From assembly GCF_022458985.1 (NCBI RefSeq), contig NC_061782.1:19772172-19836171 (forward strand): a stretch of DNA of 64,000 nt. Direction: 5' to 3'. This DNA comes from Mugil cephalus (taxonomy: Eukaryota; Chordata; Actinopteri; Mugiliformes; Mugilidae). Below the pieces are notes generated by a model. That model was not told the origin of the DNA. It made no database searches and saw nothing but the letters and a program-made list of their open reading frames with translations. Shown in pieces: positions 1 through 11,890 of this stretch. The position numbers and the translations under genes are program-made. Each line of letters opens with the position of its first letter. Position 1 is the first letter of the stretch.

Positions 1-3000
1 GTCAATCACAAGAAGATAATGAGTACAGTTTGTATTTAACCTCGCCACTTCAGCAAGGAACCTTAAGATCTGAAGTTAGCCTCACCTTCATATGATTATC
101 CAACAGTGGGTACGACAGCTCCCTCCCACACACCGCATAGGACAGTGTGTTCACATGTGTATGTGTGTGTGTGTGAGCGTGTGTTGGCGTAACACCTCCT
201 CCCTGATTTATATCTTCTGACAGTGGCTTGTTTCTGCAGGCCACCGCGGCATTGCGGGAATCAGATGCGTGGGCACCTAACGATTGTCTTTACCACCATC
301 TCTCATGCACGGGGCTTGTCAGAAATCTGGGGTTTTGGTGTGTGCGTGTGTGTGTGTGTTTGTGTGTTTGGCACATACGGGAAGATGTGCTTTGGTGATG
401 AACTGCGAATACAAACCTTCCATATTCCCATATCCTCACAATGATTTCCGTGAAACGTCTTCTGTGTTTGCAAATTACTTGAGCTGTACCTGATAGGAAG
501 CAAACTGTCCTATCAATATAGCATCTTATATAGCATGACACCGAGCATTGTGCATTTAGATGCTACAATGACTACTGACCATAGCTATCCCCTGCAGGAT
601 GCAGCCTGACACAGACACATACACACAAAGACGGGTTAAGGAATAACAAAAAAAAAACATGAAAAACAGCACAAAGTGTTGCCCTGGCTTCCAAATTCAC
701 TAGATCCCAAACTGATCATATATCTGTGAGATGATCCACAGAGGCCCCTCCCCTCAACCCAAGGACGCAAAGGTCCAGACACCCTCAGAAGACCCATATC
801 CATAACGAGTCACAACTGTTTTGGGGGAACAAGTTGAACTACACAATTTTAGGAAGGTGGTTATAACGTTACGCCTGATCTGTGAAGTGTATTACACTAG
901 GAGTCATTTTCCTAATTATAAACAACAGGTGCACAGCTCATTTCAAGTTTACTCCTCAAAGTCTCAGTCCCTAACAAATGCTCTAATTACTCCTGCTTGA
1001 GTAACGCTTGATAAAAACTACAGGTCCCAGCTGGTTTTGTAAATTATTCAGTCCTTTTGAAATTTCAACACTTATCTCTTCAGTACGAACCAGTAGTACT
1101 GCGAGAGAGCCACAAACAGGGTAAATAGTAACAAGATATAGTAATCTCTCCAGCCTTTTCCTTTCACTTTATTCTTACTGTCACACGTCATATATGTGCT
1201 GCAGCGAGGCTTCTCCACTAAACAGGGTTTTTAATCTCAGGCACTTCAGACACGACAGCCCCCTGCAGCCTCTGAGGAACTGTCTTTTCCCTCCTCCACT
1301 CTTTCTATTTAACTGTACACCACAGAGCTCTGAGCAAAACACGGCTAATACTTCTAACTCGATCTTCCAAATGAGCACCAACAAGTGAGTGGGACGAGGA
1401 GCACAATAAAGCGAGAGAGACAAAGGGAAGAGAAGCGAGGGAGGAGGTGGAGGCAAGTGTTGACCAGAGGGGGAAGAGATGGTGGGGAAGGACGGCTGAA
1501 TATTCATCATTGGGCCGCTGGGACAGAAATCTGCAGCCCTGTTGCTTCTGGGTGGGGGGGATTGAAGGTGACATATTCACCCAGAAACGCTTCCACATCC
1601 ACACACTCTGACGAAGACACACACCTAAAGGCTGGGGTCAAGGAGTGAGCTGCTGCACACTAACAGCTCTGGAGCTGTTTAGTGTGTTACATGCTGCTGG
1701 AGAGCAACAGATCCACCACTGGTTTATTCCTATCACAGCACAGCAGCAGCCTCACTAGCAGACAGACACATCACACCACAACAGACAGCATGAGCCTCTG
1801 CCAGACCGGCTAATTGCCTTTTATATAGTGAGATGGAGGGGATGAATTGGTGTGGAGCACATCAGACTGGATGCAGGAGGCTACAGTTCATCACAGATCA
1901 CTGATTAATAGTAACAACAGTAATAACCATAATATTGTTATGTTTCTTAACCTTTAAGCAGTGCTCCATGTAGCACAAAATGAGTCAAACTGATACAGCA
2001 GGTCAGTTTTTAACTAAACCTGCGGCCCATAATGTAACATGACTACATGCCATTTTAAACTGTTATGTCACTTCAGTCTGTTACGTACCTTTAATAACCA
2101 TATAATGCCCTTTGTGGGAGAACTGAAAACAAAGCAGACTTTGACATTGACTTGGATCATGAGCCATTTGGTGTGTTAATGGATGTGAATGTTAGCCTTG
2201 TGCACACTCATTTTTTATCAGTATATTAGTCTGGCAACACGTCATTTGGCTTTCGTTGTGGGGCATGTTTCAATAGGTTCCCGGTTCAGCTAATATTGTA
2301 TCTCTGGGAACTGAGATACAAAGGTCTGGCCAACTCAGCAGGCAACTATTTTCAAACATGTCGAAGTACTTCCAGTACTTTAATATGAAAAATATATAAG
2401 GGAGTATTAACTCGAATCCGAAGTCACAGTGGACTTTTTGCAGGTGAAAGCACTTGTGGTGTGTTTGCATTGTTGTGTAATTACACAACTAAAACACGGG
2501 CCACTTGTTGTTGTTCCTCTGCATACTTTGAATATCTGGCAACTGGAAATTAGTGGACTGTATTAAAGTTAATAGCAAGTTATTTCTACTGAAATACGCA
2601 AAAAAAAAAGGAAGAAGACGTCTGATTTGACGACATGGTGGAGAAAGGAGGGAAACATTTTCAGTGCTTATCTGGCCACTGAGAGATGTGAATAAAGAAA
2701 TGTATTTTGGACCGATCACACTCGTTGCGTCTACATCATCGCAATGTTTAGATTGGACATTCCTAGTGAGGTGCACGTCAGGATATGGTGTATGATGTAG
2801 GGTATGGAGCTATGCTGAAACAACAGAGACCATAAACTAGGCTTAAACCTTAACCCAGTGGTAGGTACCAAGTGAAAATCCCACTGCATTATATTGTATT
2901 GTGTCTACCAAGATTATATACATTGCTGTGCAAAGCTTTGATTGAATTTGAACAGTGTGAAACAGTGTGAAGCATCTTAAGACACCTTTACCCTTTACCC

Positions 3001-3226
3001 TTCCTTTCTTTGGAACAAGAGCGCATACACGGCAAAACCTGTTTTGACCTGTCTTGTCGATTGTTTGGGCACATCCAGCAAGCTTTGAGACTTTTATTTC
3101 ATGTTTGTTTTTCCTAGTAATATTTAAATAGCCATAACCACTTCTTTTTTTTTTCTTCTTTAGTTTGTTCTTTTGGAGCAGGAAACAAAATGTTGGGTTT
3201 TGCAGGATCCATATTTATTGACGTTC

Positions 3227-3253
3227 TTAGGGTTAGGGTTAGGGTTAGGGTTA
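3227..3253 (+). repeat. interstitial telomere-like repeat, (TTAGGG)4 plus TTA
   Basis: Four perfect tandem TTAGGG units followed by a partial unit. This is the vertebrate telomere hexamer inside a chromosome arm, close to no gene. Confidence 0.9.
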
Positions 3254-4332
3254 TGTCAGCATGATCTTAGAAACAGTGGTATCTATTTTTAATGGAAAAA
3301 AAATGTTTTTCTGTGGTGTACCACAACAAGTTGCTGTCATGTATATAAGGAACACATGTAGATATAATATAAATATCCTTTATATAGACACTGGGGGAAA
3401 GCCATTATTTTCATACAATCTTAAAACAAACTAGAATATCAGAAAACAGGTCTATAAAATACAGCTACATTTTCCCAAGACACCAATAGGTTTGGGTTCT
3501 CATTTTCTGCAAAGTGAAGTACTGATTGGCAAACACAGATTTTTATTCAGCATTTTCTTACATAGATGAGTTCTGACAGTATCAGCTGTTGAACCTTTGT
3601 TGGTGCGTCGCTGCCGCAGGGACTGGACATTGCGCGGCAGTCAGAGGTCTTTCAAAGGCAAAGGAGAGTACTGTGAGCAGACGTGAATCTGTGTAACCCC
3701 TAAGAAAAAAGAACAAGGTGACATTTGACAAAAACAAGCCCCGTGGGTGTCTTTGTGTCCTCTTTAAAGGGTCCTCTTGGATGATTAAGAGATGAGACAT
3801 TGCAAGGTCACTACAGGCCTCACTTCCACATGCACGCGCTCTATCTCTACGTGTATTAATCAAACTATTCATGAATACAGTCGTACATGCCCAGCGACAC
3901 ACACATTGCTCCCTGCACAGTCCAACGACAGCCCACAGTCTCCCTGCCGCAGTTTGGCTGCAGGACAGCGAGTGACTCAGCTTGCTCAGCCAGCCGCACA
4001 AATCTGTCTGCTTTGTCTATCAGGCTGCCTGTTTATCTGCCGACCTTCAGCATTTGATTGTGGATCTATCTTGTCTATCTGACCTCTGCTTTTCTTCTGG
4101 TCTGGCGTCTTGTGTTTGTTCATATTTGTCTTTACTTTCTGCTTCCTCCTGTTCTAGATGTCAGTATGCTTCCTTAGACCTCACATTTTGGATTTTGAGA
4201 CTTGCTGTTAGCTATTTCATCCAGTTCATCCAGTAAGGTGGGTGACAAGGCGTGTAGAGGTAAAAAAGCTTGCAAGGTGAAAACTATTCTCTCAAGCTGT
4301 ATTTTTTCAATATTCATGAGACTATCTCTGGA

Positions 4333-4338
4333 TTTATT
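4333..4338 (-). terminator. candidate poly(A) signal of the arylsulfatase
   Basis: The minus strand reads AATAAA about 180 nt after the arylsulfatase stop codon. Position is plausible; use is not shown by the sequence alone. Confidence 0.35.
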
Positions 4339-4519
4339 TTGCATGTATGACCAAGGGCAACACAATGAATACAGTTTTTTAAGTACTATCTCCTGACATA
4401 ATCCATCTCATAACGCGTCCTTTGGAAAGAGCTATTAAAGTTTAGACACGTTCTTTTTCATGTGAGGCATGCTGAATCCTTTAGTTTAATTACAACGCCA
4501 GAAGAGACTCTTTTTTTTT

Positions 4520-6858
4520 TTAGAATAAGGGGTTTCTCTGCAGGCGTGACCCGACCCTCTTGAAGAGGGCTTTTAATTTGCATAATTTGCAATGCTTAAT
4601 CTTGATCATCCTGTCTTTCCTGCCATTCTCTTCATGGTCCTGCTCTTGTCCCTCCAGGCCCAGCCAGGGGCTCCACACCCCTCCATGAAGCTCTGGGTCA
4701 GCCATGGGATCATCTGGTGGATTTCTAGCCATGACGGCGGTCTGGTTGTACTCTGCCAACCTGGTCAGCAGATGCTTCACTACTTCTGGACGAGCTTCTG
4801 CCAGGTCGGACCTCTCATAGGGGTCAGAGTTGATGTTAAACAGCCAAACTGATTTCCCAATCTCATTGCGCCGCTTCTCAAGTTTCTGCCACCGATCGGG
4901 ACCACCAGGAAGAGCATGCGGTGGTATCCAGTCCCCGTCACCCACATTTCCCGTCAGTAGCTTCCAGTCCCCAGCCCTAAATGCTGCCCTCACGGCTGTG
5001 TCCCAGATCCCAAAGCCGTTGATTACCAGTGCCTTGTCATATGGTTCCCCGGCTTGCCTGGAGACTGGGTCAATGTTGAAAAGGATTTCAGTGCGAGGAC
5101 ATGGCAGGCCCTCGCTGATGCTCCCCCATACGTCATGACCATCAAGGCCATGGTGGGATTGTGGGGCTCCTGCAAGCCCCAGTAATGTAGGGTACCAGTC
5201 AGAGACATGGATCAGTGCTTTGCTTACTACACCCTTCCTCTTCAGAAGGGGACTATGGACAAAGCCGACAGCCCGGATGCCCCCCTCCCAGTACGTCCCT
5301 TTGCCACCTCTCAGTGGCCAGTTGCTTCCTCCAGACAGAGGCTGCCCACCGTTATCAGATGAGTAGATCAGTACTGAGTTTTTGTAGAGGCCGCATTCCT
5401 TCAGTTCCTGGACCAGTTGTTCAACCCCGTAATCCAGGCAGCTCAGCATGGCTGCGTAGTGACGCCTGAGACGGTTACTCTGGGAATCATAGTGATGCAG
5501 GAAATGGTCTGGTGCCTGCAAGGGTGTATGGGCGGCCTGAAGAGACAGGTAGAGGAAGAGTGGTGTCTGGGGATCATGGCTTGTCAAGATCTGCTTCACT
5601 CTGGTTTGGAGAAAAATGGATTAAATATAGAATTTTAAGTTTATTTCAGTGTGTCGTTTTGGATGACCTTTGCAGTTTGAGGGACCTTTCTTTTTTCACC
5701 TTTCTATATAGAGCAGAGTGGAGTAGTTCCCGCTCATCTCCCAGGCAGGTCTGTCCCCGTCATGCAGGTCAAATCCACAAGCTTCAGCTCCATCACAGCT
5801 CTGGTAGGAATAGTGGTCTCCACTTCCAGTCAGCGTGCCCAGGAAACTCTGAAAGCCACGACCAGTGGGCAGGCAGCTCGACCTGCAGAATCCCAGGTGC
5901 CATTTACCCACCATGTGTGTGGCGTATCCAGCTTCAACCAGACGCTCTGGTAGGGTGGGAATGTCTGGGGGCAGGCAGAGGGGTTGACGTGGTCGGATGA
6001 TTGAATGCTGGAGTCCTGTGTGAATTTGGTAGCTGACATGAGAGAAAAGAATACTGCATTATTACATTGCATTGTTAGCTGTAATTCAACTTTTTTGTTG
6101 AAATCAGTTTCAGTCAACAGGCGAAAATATATATTCAGCATTAAACAACTAAAGAGGTTCAGGAACACAATAGCACAATAGGACAATAGCTATGTTTTTT
6201 AAAGATTTATCAGGTTTAATATAGCTATGATGTGAAGCTGTTGTGGCATAACACTGCAGATGCTGGAGACAGAAAATCAATAAAACAAATAATTTCTGCT
6301 TTCATAGCTAATGTCATGATCAATAAAACTGCACTTTACTCAAAAAGGATTTCATTCCAGTAAAATGAATTAAGAAGGAAAGAGAAGTATTTCCTTGGTT
6401 ATAAATACACAAACAGGTGACACTATATTACAATTTCCTTATATGATATGAAGAAATACATCACAAGACAAAAACCGTGCTGTGACTATGCCATCAGAAT
6501 AATAATGTAATGAGGGAACTCACCGTCCTGTCATGAGTTGACTGCGAGAGGGTGAGCAGATAGGCTGGACATAATAATTTTCAAGTTTGACCCCATCTGC
6601 TGCCAGGTGGTCCAGGGCAGGAGTTTGGATGTCCGAGCCATGGTAGCCAATGTCTCCGTAACCCTGGTCATCCACCATGATAAAGACAATGTGAGGAGGC
6701 ATAGGCCTTTCCACATCCTCCGTGCCCACACTGTCATTCATAGACTTGTGTTCACCCAGGCAGCCAATGCTGCTGAGAAAGGACACACCAATCAACAGGA
6801 AAAACAAAATGCAGCTTCTCCCCATCATGTCCAGCGATGCTTCGTCACTAATATCCAC
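4520..6858 (-). CDS. arsi: arylsulfatase of the ARSI/ARSJ group (three exons, complete)
   Basis: Secreted or lysosomal sulfatase hydrolysing sulfate esters; the natural substrate of ARSI/ARSJ is not established. Coding exons are 6858-6524, 6032-5700 and 5600-4520; all junctions are GT/AG and the sum is 1749 nt (582 aa plus stop). A hydrophobic signal segment (about residues 16-35) is followed by the metal-binding DDQGYGD (Asp63/Asp64). The sulfatase signature CSPSR (Cys101, converted to formylglycine) then lies in [14 protein letters not shown]. Active-site elements follow: GKWHLG (Lys155, His157), AAHTPLQ (His247), SSDNGGQ (Asp305, Asn306) and the Lys of [11 protein letters not shown] (about 323). 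The tail, with [14 protein letters not shown], resembles human ARSI more than ARSJ, while [20 protein letters not shown] reads like ARSJ, so the paralogue name is provisional. In-frame Met codons at 6858, 6828 and 6825 are alternative starts; the later two sit directly before the signal peptide. It is transcribed away from synpo2l. Confidence 0.93.
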
Positions 6859-9161
6859 TGATTTTGTGTGTTTTTTCTGTTCCGCTGAATAAGTTGCAGT
6901 TCGGATCGCATTTGCAGGAAAATGGGGGAATCTGTGGCGACGCCGTTCTCATCCAAAAGTCTTATCCGTCCATTAAGTTGTCGTCTTTTTCTGGGACTCA
7001 CCCTTGGTTTTGTGGATCGGTGCCAGCTGCTACGGTGGGAGGAGGAACGTGGCTATTTCTATGAGGGGCAAGAAGTTGGCAGAAGTGATTCATTGAGAGA
7101 GAGAGACAGACAGGCTCTTTGCAACAGCTTGTTACATTCCTCTGTACCTTCAGGTTTCTCATAAGATGGCTGGGAAGATCTGGGAATAGTAGACTTGGGC
7201 TGATATATAACGCAGATATTATAGACAGACATTGTGACCTTGACTAAAACAAAAACTGACCAATTCTGCAAAAATATGAACGTGTGACAAAAAACTATAT
7301 CAAGCCATAAAACATCTGTCTATGCTACAAACACCCCAGCAAATTGGTGTGTAAGACTTTAAATGATATAATGGTAAACAGTTTTATAAAATGTTACACA
7401 AAATGCTCACAAAAGAATAGACAGTGATAAATCCGTGGCTTTAAAGGAGCAGTGCAACGGGAGACAGTTAGGCACCTTAGCATGAAGTCTGGATGGAGAT
7501 TGAGAAGTTGCATTTTCGTTTCTAACTTCCAACTTACAAAAGAACATATTTTTACACTTGCTCTGTGGCTTCTAACTGATCCTGATCGGTTTATCGGACA
7601 ACATAATTGGGTATTGAATTGCATTGGACTGTGCCAACATTACTCATCCATAAATCTTATTATTTTGAAAGTGAAAGAAAGAATAATGCCATGGTACCGG
7701 TAACTATCAGGAATTATTCAGAGAAAGCACCTTGTGATGGACAAAACAGAGGAGAAGAAAAAGAAGTGACGCCCATCCATCACACAAACACATCGATACA
7801 GAGAGGGCTGTCTGGATTTTGAGCTCCATGTTGATGCAGCAGGGGAGCATGGGGGATTTTCCCTTACTTTTTTTTATCCTCATTCTCATTCTTTAAAGGT
7901 GATCCATAATAAAGTGGTAATATCTAATACAACTGCTACAGCTATTTTACACAGTTAATTCCTGCGCTGCATAAGTCAAGTAATTAATGAAAATAAAATG
8001 CTCCTTGTCATATTTATGTGCTTGATGCTGCTCAATTAATACAGTCACCTGATGACAATTACAGCCCGTGCTGGGGTATTAAAAACCTATCCGACTAGGG
8101 AGGAACATCCGGCGTTGGGATACCAATTTGTATCGACCACGGGGCTCTTAGCCTTCACCTCAGCACCATGTCCTTCCCATAACGCTGAGAAGAAATCAAT
8201 GCCTCAGATACGAATCCATTTCCTATGTTGTAGAAGCAAACTCATGTTACCTCGCCCTGTGGGAAATTTCACAGGCTTTTTGCCCACGCTGAGAGTGAGG
8301 TGTTTGCTGTAGAGAATGGGAAGGATGATACTGAGGCAAACGTGAAGGAATTGAATTTGAACCTCATAAAAAAGAACATAAAAAATAAGTAAAAGCTGCA
8401 AGAAGGGCGCAGGAGAAGGAAAGAAAAAAGGCACGAGCAGCTTCACTGTCCAAGATGAGAGATTACAACATAAACAAAGTGGCATAAAAGGAGCAGTCAC
8501 TTTGTCTTTGTGTGTGTGTACGTCAGGGTCCCTGGGTGTAGCCATCAGTTTGCCTCAGGGAAATGCAGGCCGACATGAACTCCGTTTTACTGTTAAGAGG
8601 GAGGAGGAGGGCAGAGGGGGAGGGCTATAAAAATGGAAAGTGACAAATGTCTTCTTGAAGAGGAGGGAGCAAAGGATTGTTGCTCTTTCCTCAACTATCG
8701 GAAGGGACACAAAGAGATGGTGGTGGCGAAAACTCATGCTCTAAACTCTTTTGCATATCTTGCGGGGGCTGTAGAGGTGCGTTTCAAAGGCAAACACTGA
8801 TAAAACGTTAATAGCAAAAATAGAATTAGCACTGAACCGTATCTAAAGAGGGCTCAGATTTCAAGTAGAGCCTTTTCTGAGACATTCCCAGGGTCGTGTT
8901 GTGAATAATAATGCCAAACCCAGGAAAATATGGTGTCAACAAAAGGGATTCAGCGTCTGCGTTAAAGGTGAAAAGGACGCAACCTCAGTGTGTGTTGCTC
9001 TGTACACATACTGTAAGTGTCTATGTGTGTGTAGGTGTGTTTTGGAAAAGCCAGTGGTGCAGAGTACAAGGGAGTAGCAGTGGGTGTGATTTATTCATGA
9101 CGATGAATAAGTGACTCACTCGATCTGGAGCCACTCTGTTCAGCTAGATTTAAGGTGGGGG

Positions 9162-9163
<2 letters not shown>

Positions 9164-9244
<81 letters not shown>
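9164..9244 (+). repeat. (GT)n microsatellite, about 80 bp
   Basis: Uninterrupted GT dinucleotides for about 80 bp, then an imperfect GTGC/GTGT tail to about 9265. Likely length-polymorphic. Confidence 0.95.
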
Positions 9245-9248
<4 letters not shown>

Positions 9249-9864
9249 CGTGCATGTGTGCGTGAGCATGCATGAAACTGCATCTGACAATGACTTTCAT
9301 TTTTAAGCCATCATCCAACATAAAGAGGCCTATTTTTATATTAAAGAGGCCCTATCTGAGACTTTTTTTTATGGCGTTGCAAATTCAAAATCCATTTATG
9401 CACTGATTCATGGTACAGTAGGTCAGGCTTAATAACAGCTGAGGGAGAAGGATCCCAAAATGTAGCGCTGGCTCTCTAAAATCCAGAGATGTGTTTAAAG
9501 CTGCACCTGACAACTTTGCAGTTTGAGGGCTCAAAATTGTGACGCGAAATATTTAGATAAAGATTTGAACTCAAGTGACCATGACACAAGAACTGCCTTG
9601 TGTGCCACGAGCTGCAGCTAGTATGGAAGTATTACTATTTTTACTAGCATATGATAAACTGTGCTTTATGAGCTGAACAAACAGCACAATCCAGTCTAGC
9701 TAGTAAGAACTATACTGGGAACTTTAGAAAAGTCTTGAATTTAAACATAACTCTTGACAAACGCACCTCTGACCTCACAACCAGTTACAGGAAAATAGAA
9801 AAGTAAAACATATATCTTTGTTGAACCTTCTGGCAGCTTGAAAATAAAAAATCCATGGCCTTGG

Positions 9865-10075
9865 ACTAGGATATGCTGATTCTCATCCAGGCCACTTCAC
9901 CCTCGACTGCAAACCATTCCACGCTGAAGTTCACGGTCTGATGAAGCCAACAGAATCACATCATCTGCAAAAAGCAGACTCTTCCCTGCTCACTCAAACA
10001 ACGCCTGGAGAAACTGTCCATGAACAGGACAGACGACCAGGGGAATGTGTTGGTCATAAACCAAAATATTAAACT
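9865..10075 (-). pseudogene. fragment of a non-LTR (LINE) reverse transcriptase
   Basis: On the minus strand a short frame reads LLFADDVILLASSDREL, the palm motif (F/Y-A-D-D) of reverse transcriptases. After one frameshift it continues as EGEVAWMRISIS, which matches the usual continuation in fish LINEs. Upstream on the same strand, FMDSFSRR resembles the preceding RT block. The fragment is short, frameshifted and without the rest of the ORF, so it is a dead 5'-truncated or internally deleted copy. The LINE clade is not assigned. Confidence 0.72.
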
Positions 10076-11699
10076 GATTCAAATTTGAGCAGATAATGAC
10101 ACTGGAGTAAGTCAATTGAGCATCCTGGGAACACAATGTCTGTAACGAAGTCCTTGGTGATTAGTTAGAGGATTAACGTCACCTGGCTCGAGTGTTTGGG
10201 AAGAATCGGTACCATGGCACCTGGTCGATGCTGAAACACTCCACAAGTCCAAAAAAAGATTTGATGTGCTGCTGCTAGAAAGAAAGTGACTATGGGTTTA
10301 ACGCCTGGGATACACGAATGCTTGAACCAAAGATGTCGACAAGCCACAGAATAGATTTTCAGATATTTCTGCAGCAATGTCAACCTCAGTGTGGTGTTAG
10401 ACAAAATGTCAGTAAGGCTCAAGTCAGCGGCTCTGTTTTTCAGTCTAGACTAAAGGGACGGATCACATGGCCACCTACTGCATATTAACTGTATATTTAC
10501 CTAGTGAAATTCCTCGTATGCAGCAATAGGTAAATATTCATTTTGACAGTTTGCCTTGACACGTTTTTACGTGCTACATATTATCAAAGGGTGGTACATG
10601 TCTAAGTAACATCCACATTAATGCCAGGTCCAAAAGTTTCCCAGCACAAAATTGTATTGTCACATGATGGCTGATTTTATTTACTTAACCTGTCAGTGGT
10701 TTTAATGTTGTAGGTGATCGGTGTATATCAACACACATAGTGTGTAATCTGAACCTAGGTGGTCCAGTGTTGTGTCTCTTCAGTGGAGCTGCCAGGCGTG
10801 AGCTCTGAGGCATCACACCGGCCCTGAAGGTGACACTGACAGGGACCCTGGCTCTGCAGCTCCTGAAATACTCGAGGATCATCTTCCAGCCGGCAGAAAC
10901 CTAATCTGCTCCCTATTCTCCTCACCTCACTTGGTGATTGATTGACAAGACGAGGCTGGGGGGGTCACGTCAAATAAACCACCCCCACAGAAGATGCTGG
11001 TGGCCTTGTGTCAAGTGCACAAAATTTGGGTAAACTTTTCCTCTACGCCTTTCTCTTCCTCCCCCTCACAGTACCTCCCTGGCCGTAGACGTTCTGTCCT
11101 ATCAGACATCTCCCCAGAGGAGACTGAGTGCTTGGTTTGACTCATCAAAAATGAAAGGAATTACACAAGCTCAGAGTTTACAGCTGCTGCGGCGGTACAG
11201 TCAGTGGAGAGTGCCACCGTGAGGATTGAAAGAATAATGCATGCAGACTAAAAGTAGAAAGGAGGAGAATAAAAGGCTTTGCTCCTCAAAAACAAGCCAT
11301 GGAGGCCAATGAGCATGCAGGATTTGGTACATTCATCCCTTCAAATTACTCACAATTTAAAGTAGGCTCAATTTTAACAAAGTAAGCTGGGCATGTCTTA
11401 CTTAGACATGAAGCCATGTTAAAAAGAGAAGCCTCTAAAACTTCTTGTTCCAGGGGAATGCCTCATGAAGATGTCGATTACATATCCTTTTCTCTTTTGG
11501 TATTTTTAACCACACCATTAGCAGTGTCAATGGGTCAGCCACTTCGGTGCAGACTGCATGGATTGCATAAAGCCGAGGTTCCTGTTGTCAGGCCTACACG
11601 TTTCACAAATGTCACCATCGAATGAATCTCAACTTTCCGTGTAGAACCACCAACAGGCTGACATTTATGGTTTTTAGAAACGTCGCAGTCAAATGTAGT

Positions 11700-11890
11700 T
11701 AGCCGCAGTTAATGACCTTCCCTGTGTACTTTGTGCTAATTAGTTGAAGCTAGCAAGCTAACATGCTGAAGTAAGATGGTAAATATGGTAAAAATTGTGT
11801 CTGGTAAACAACAGCATGTATGCAGCATTGCCACTGTGAACATGTTGCATGTAGGACGCTAAGGTAAGCTTGGCATAGTAGTAGCTTTTT
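11700..11890. repeat. decayed dispersed teleost repeat
   Basis: The stretch has the GCTAACATGCTGAA... / ...AGATGGTAAATATGGTAAA wording of an abundant fish interspersed repeat recalled from other fish genomes. No termini or target duplications could be found, so the class is left open. Confidence 0.35.

Larger units (their letters stand above)
1..4519. other. no recognised gene; left flank and arylsulfatase 3' side
   Basis: I see short TG/CA runs (about 155-175 and 339-366), a small telomere-like array at 3227-3253, and many A/T-rich tracts. Open frames here, including a 139-codon one on the minus strand at 3582-4001, have no recognisable domain and no gene-like splice context. The part next to 4519 is probably the arylsulfatase 3' UTR. 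Confidence 0.5.

Noticed and set aside
2489-2776. 95-codon minus-strand frame, possible gene fragment
   Set aside because: No motif recognised and no splice partners; composition typical of intergenic DNA.
3582-4001. 139-codon minus-strand open frame
   Set aside because: No domain, low-complexity start and no splice or start context; likely chance in the 3' flank of the arylsulfatase.
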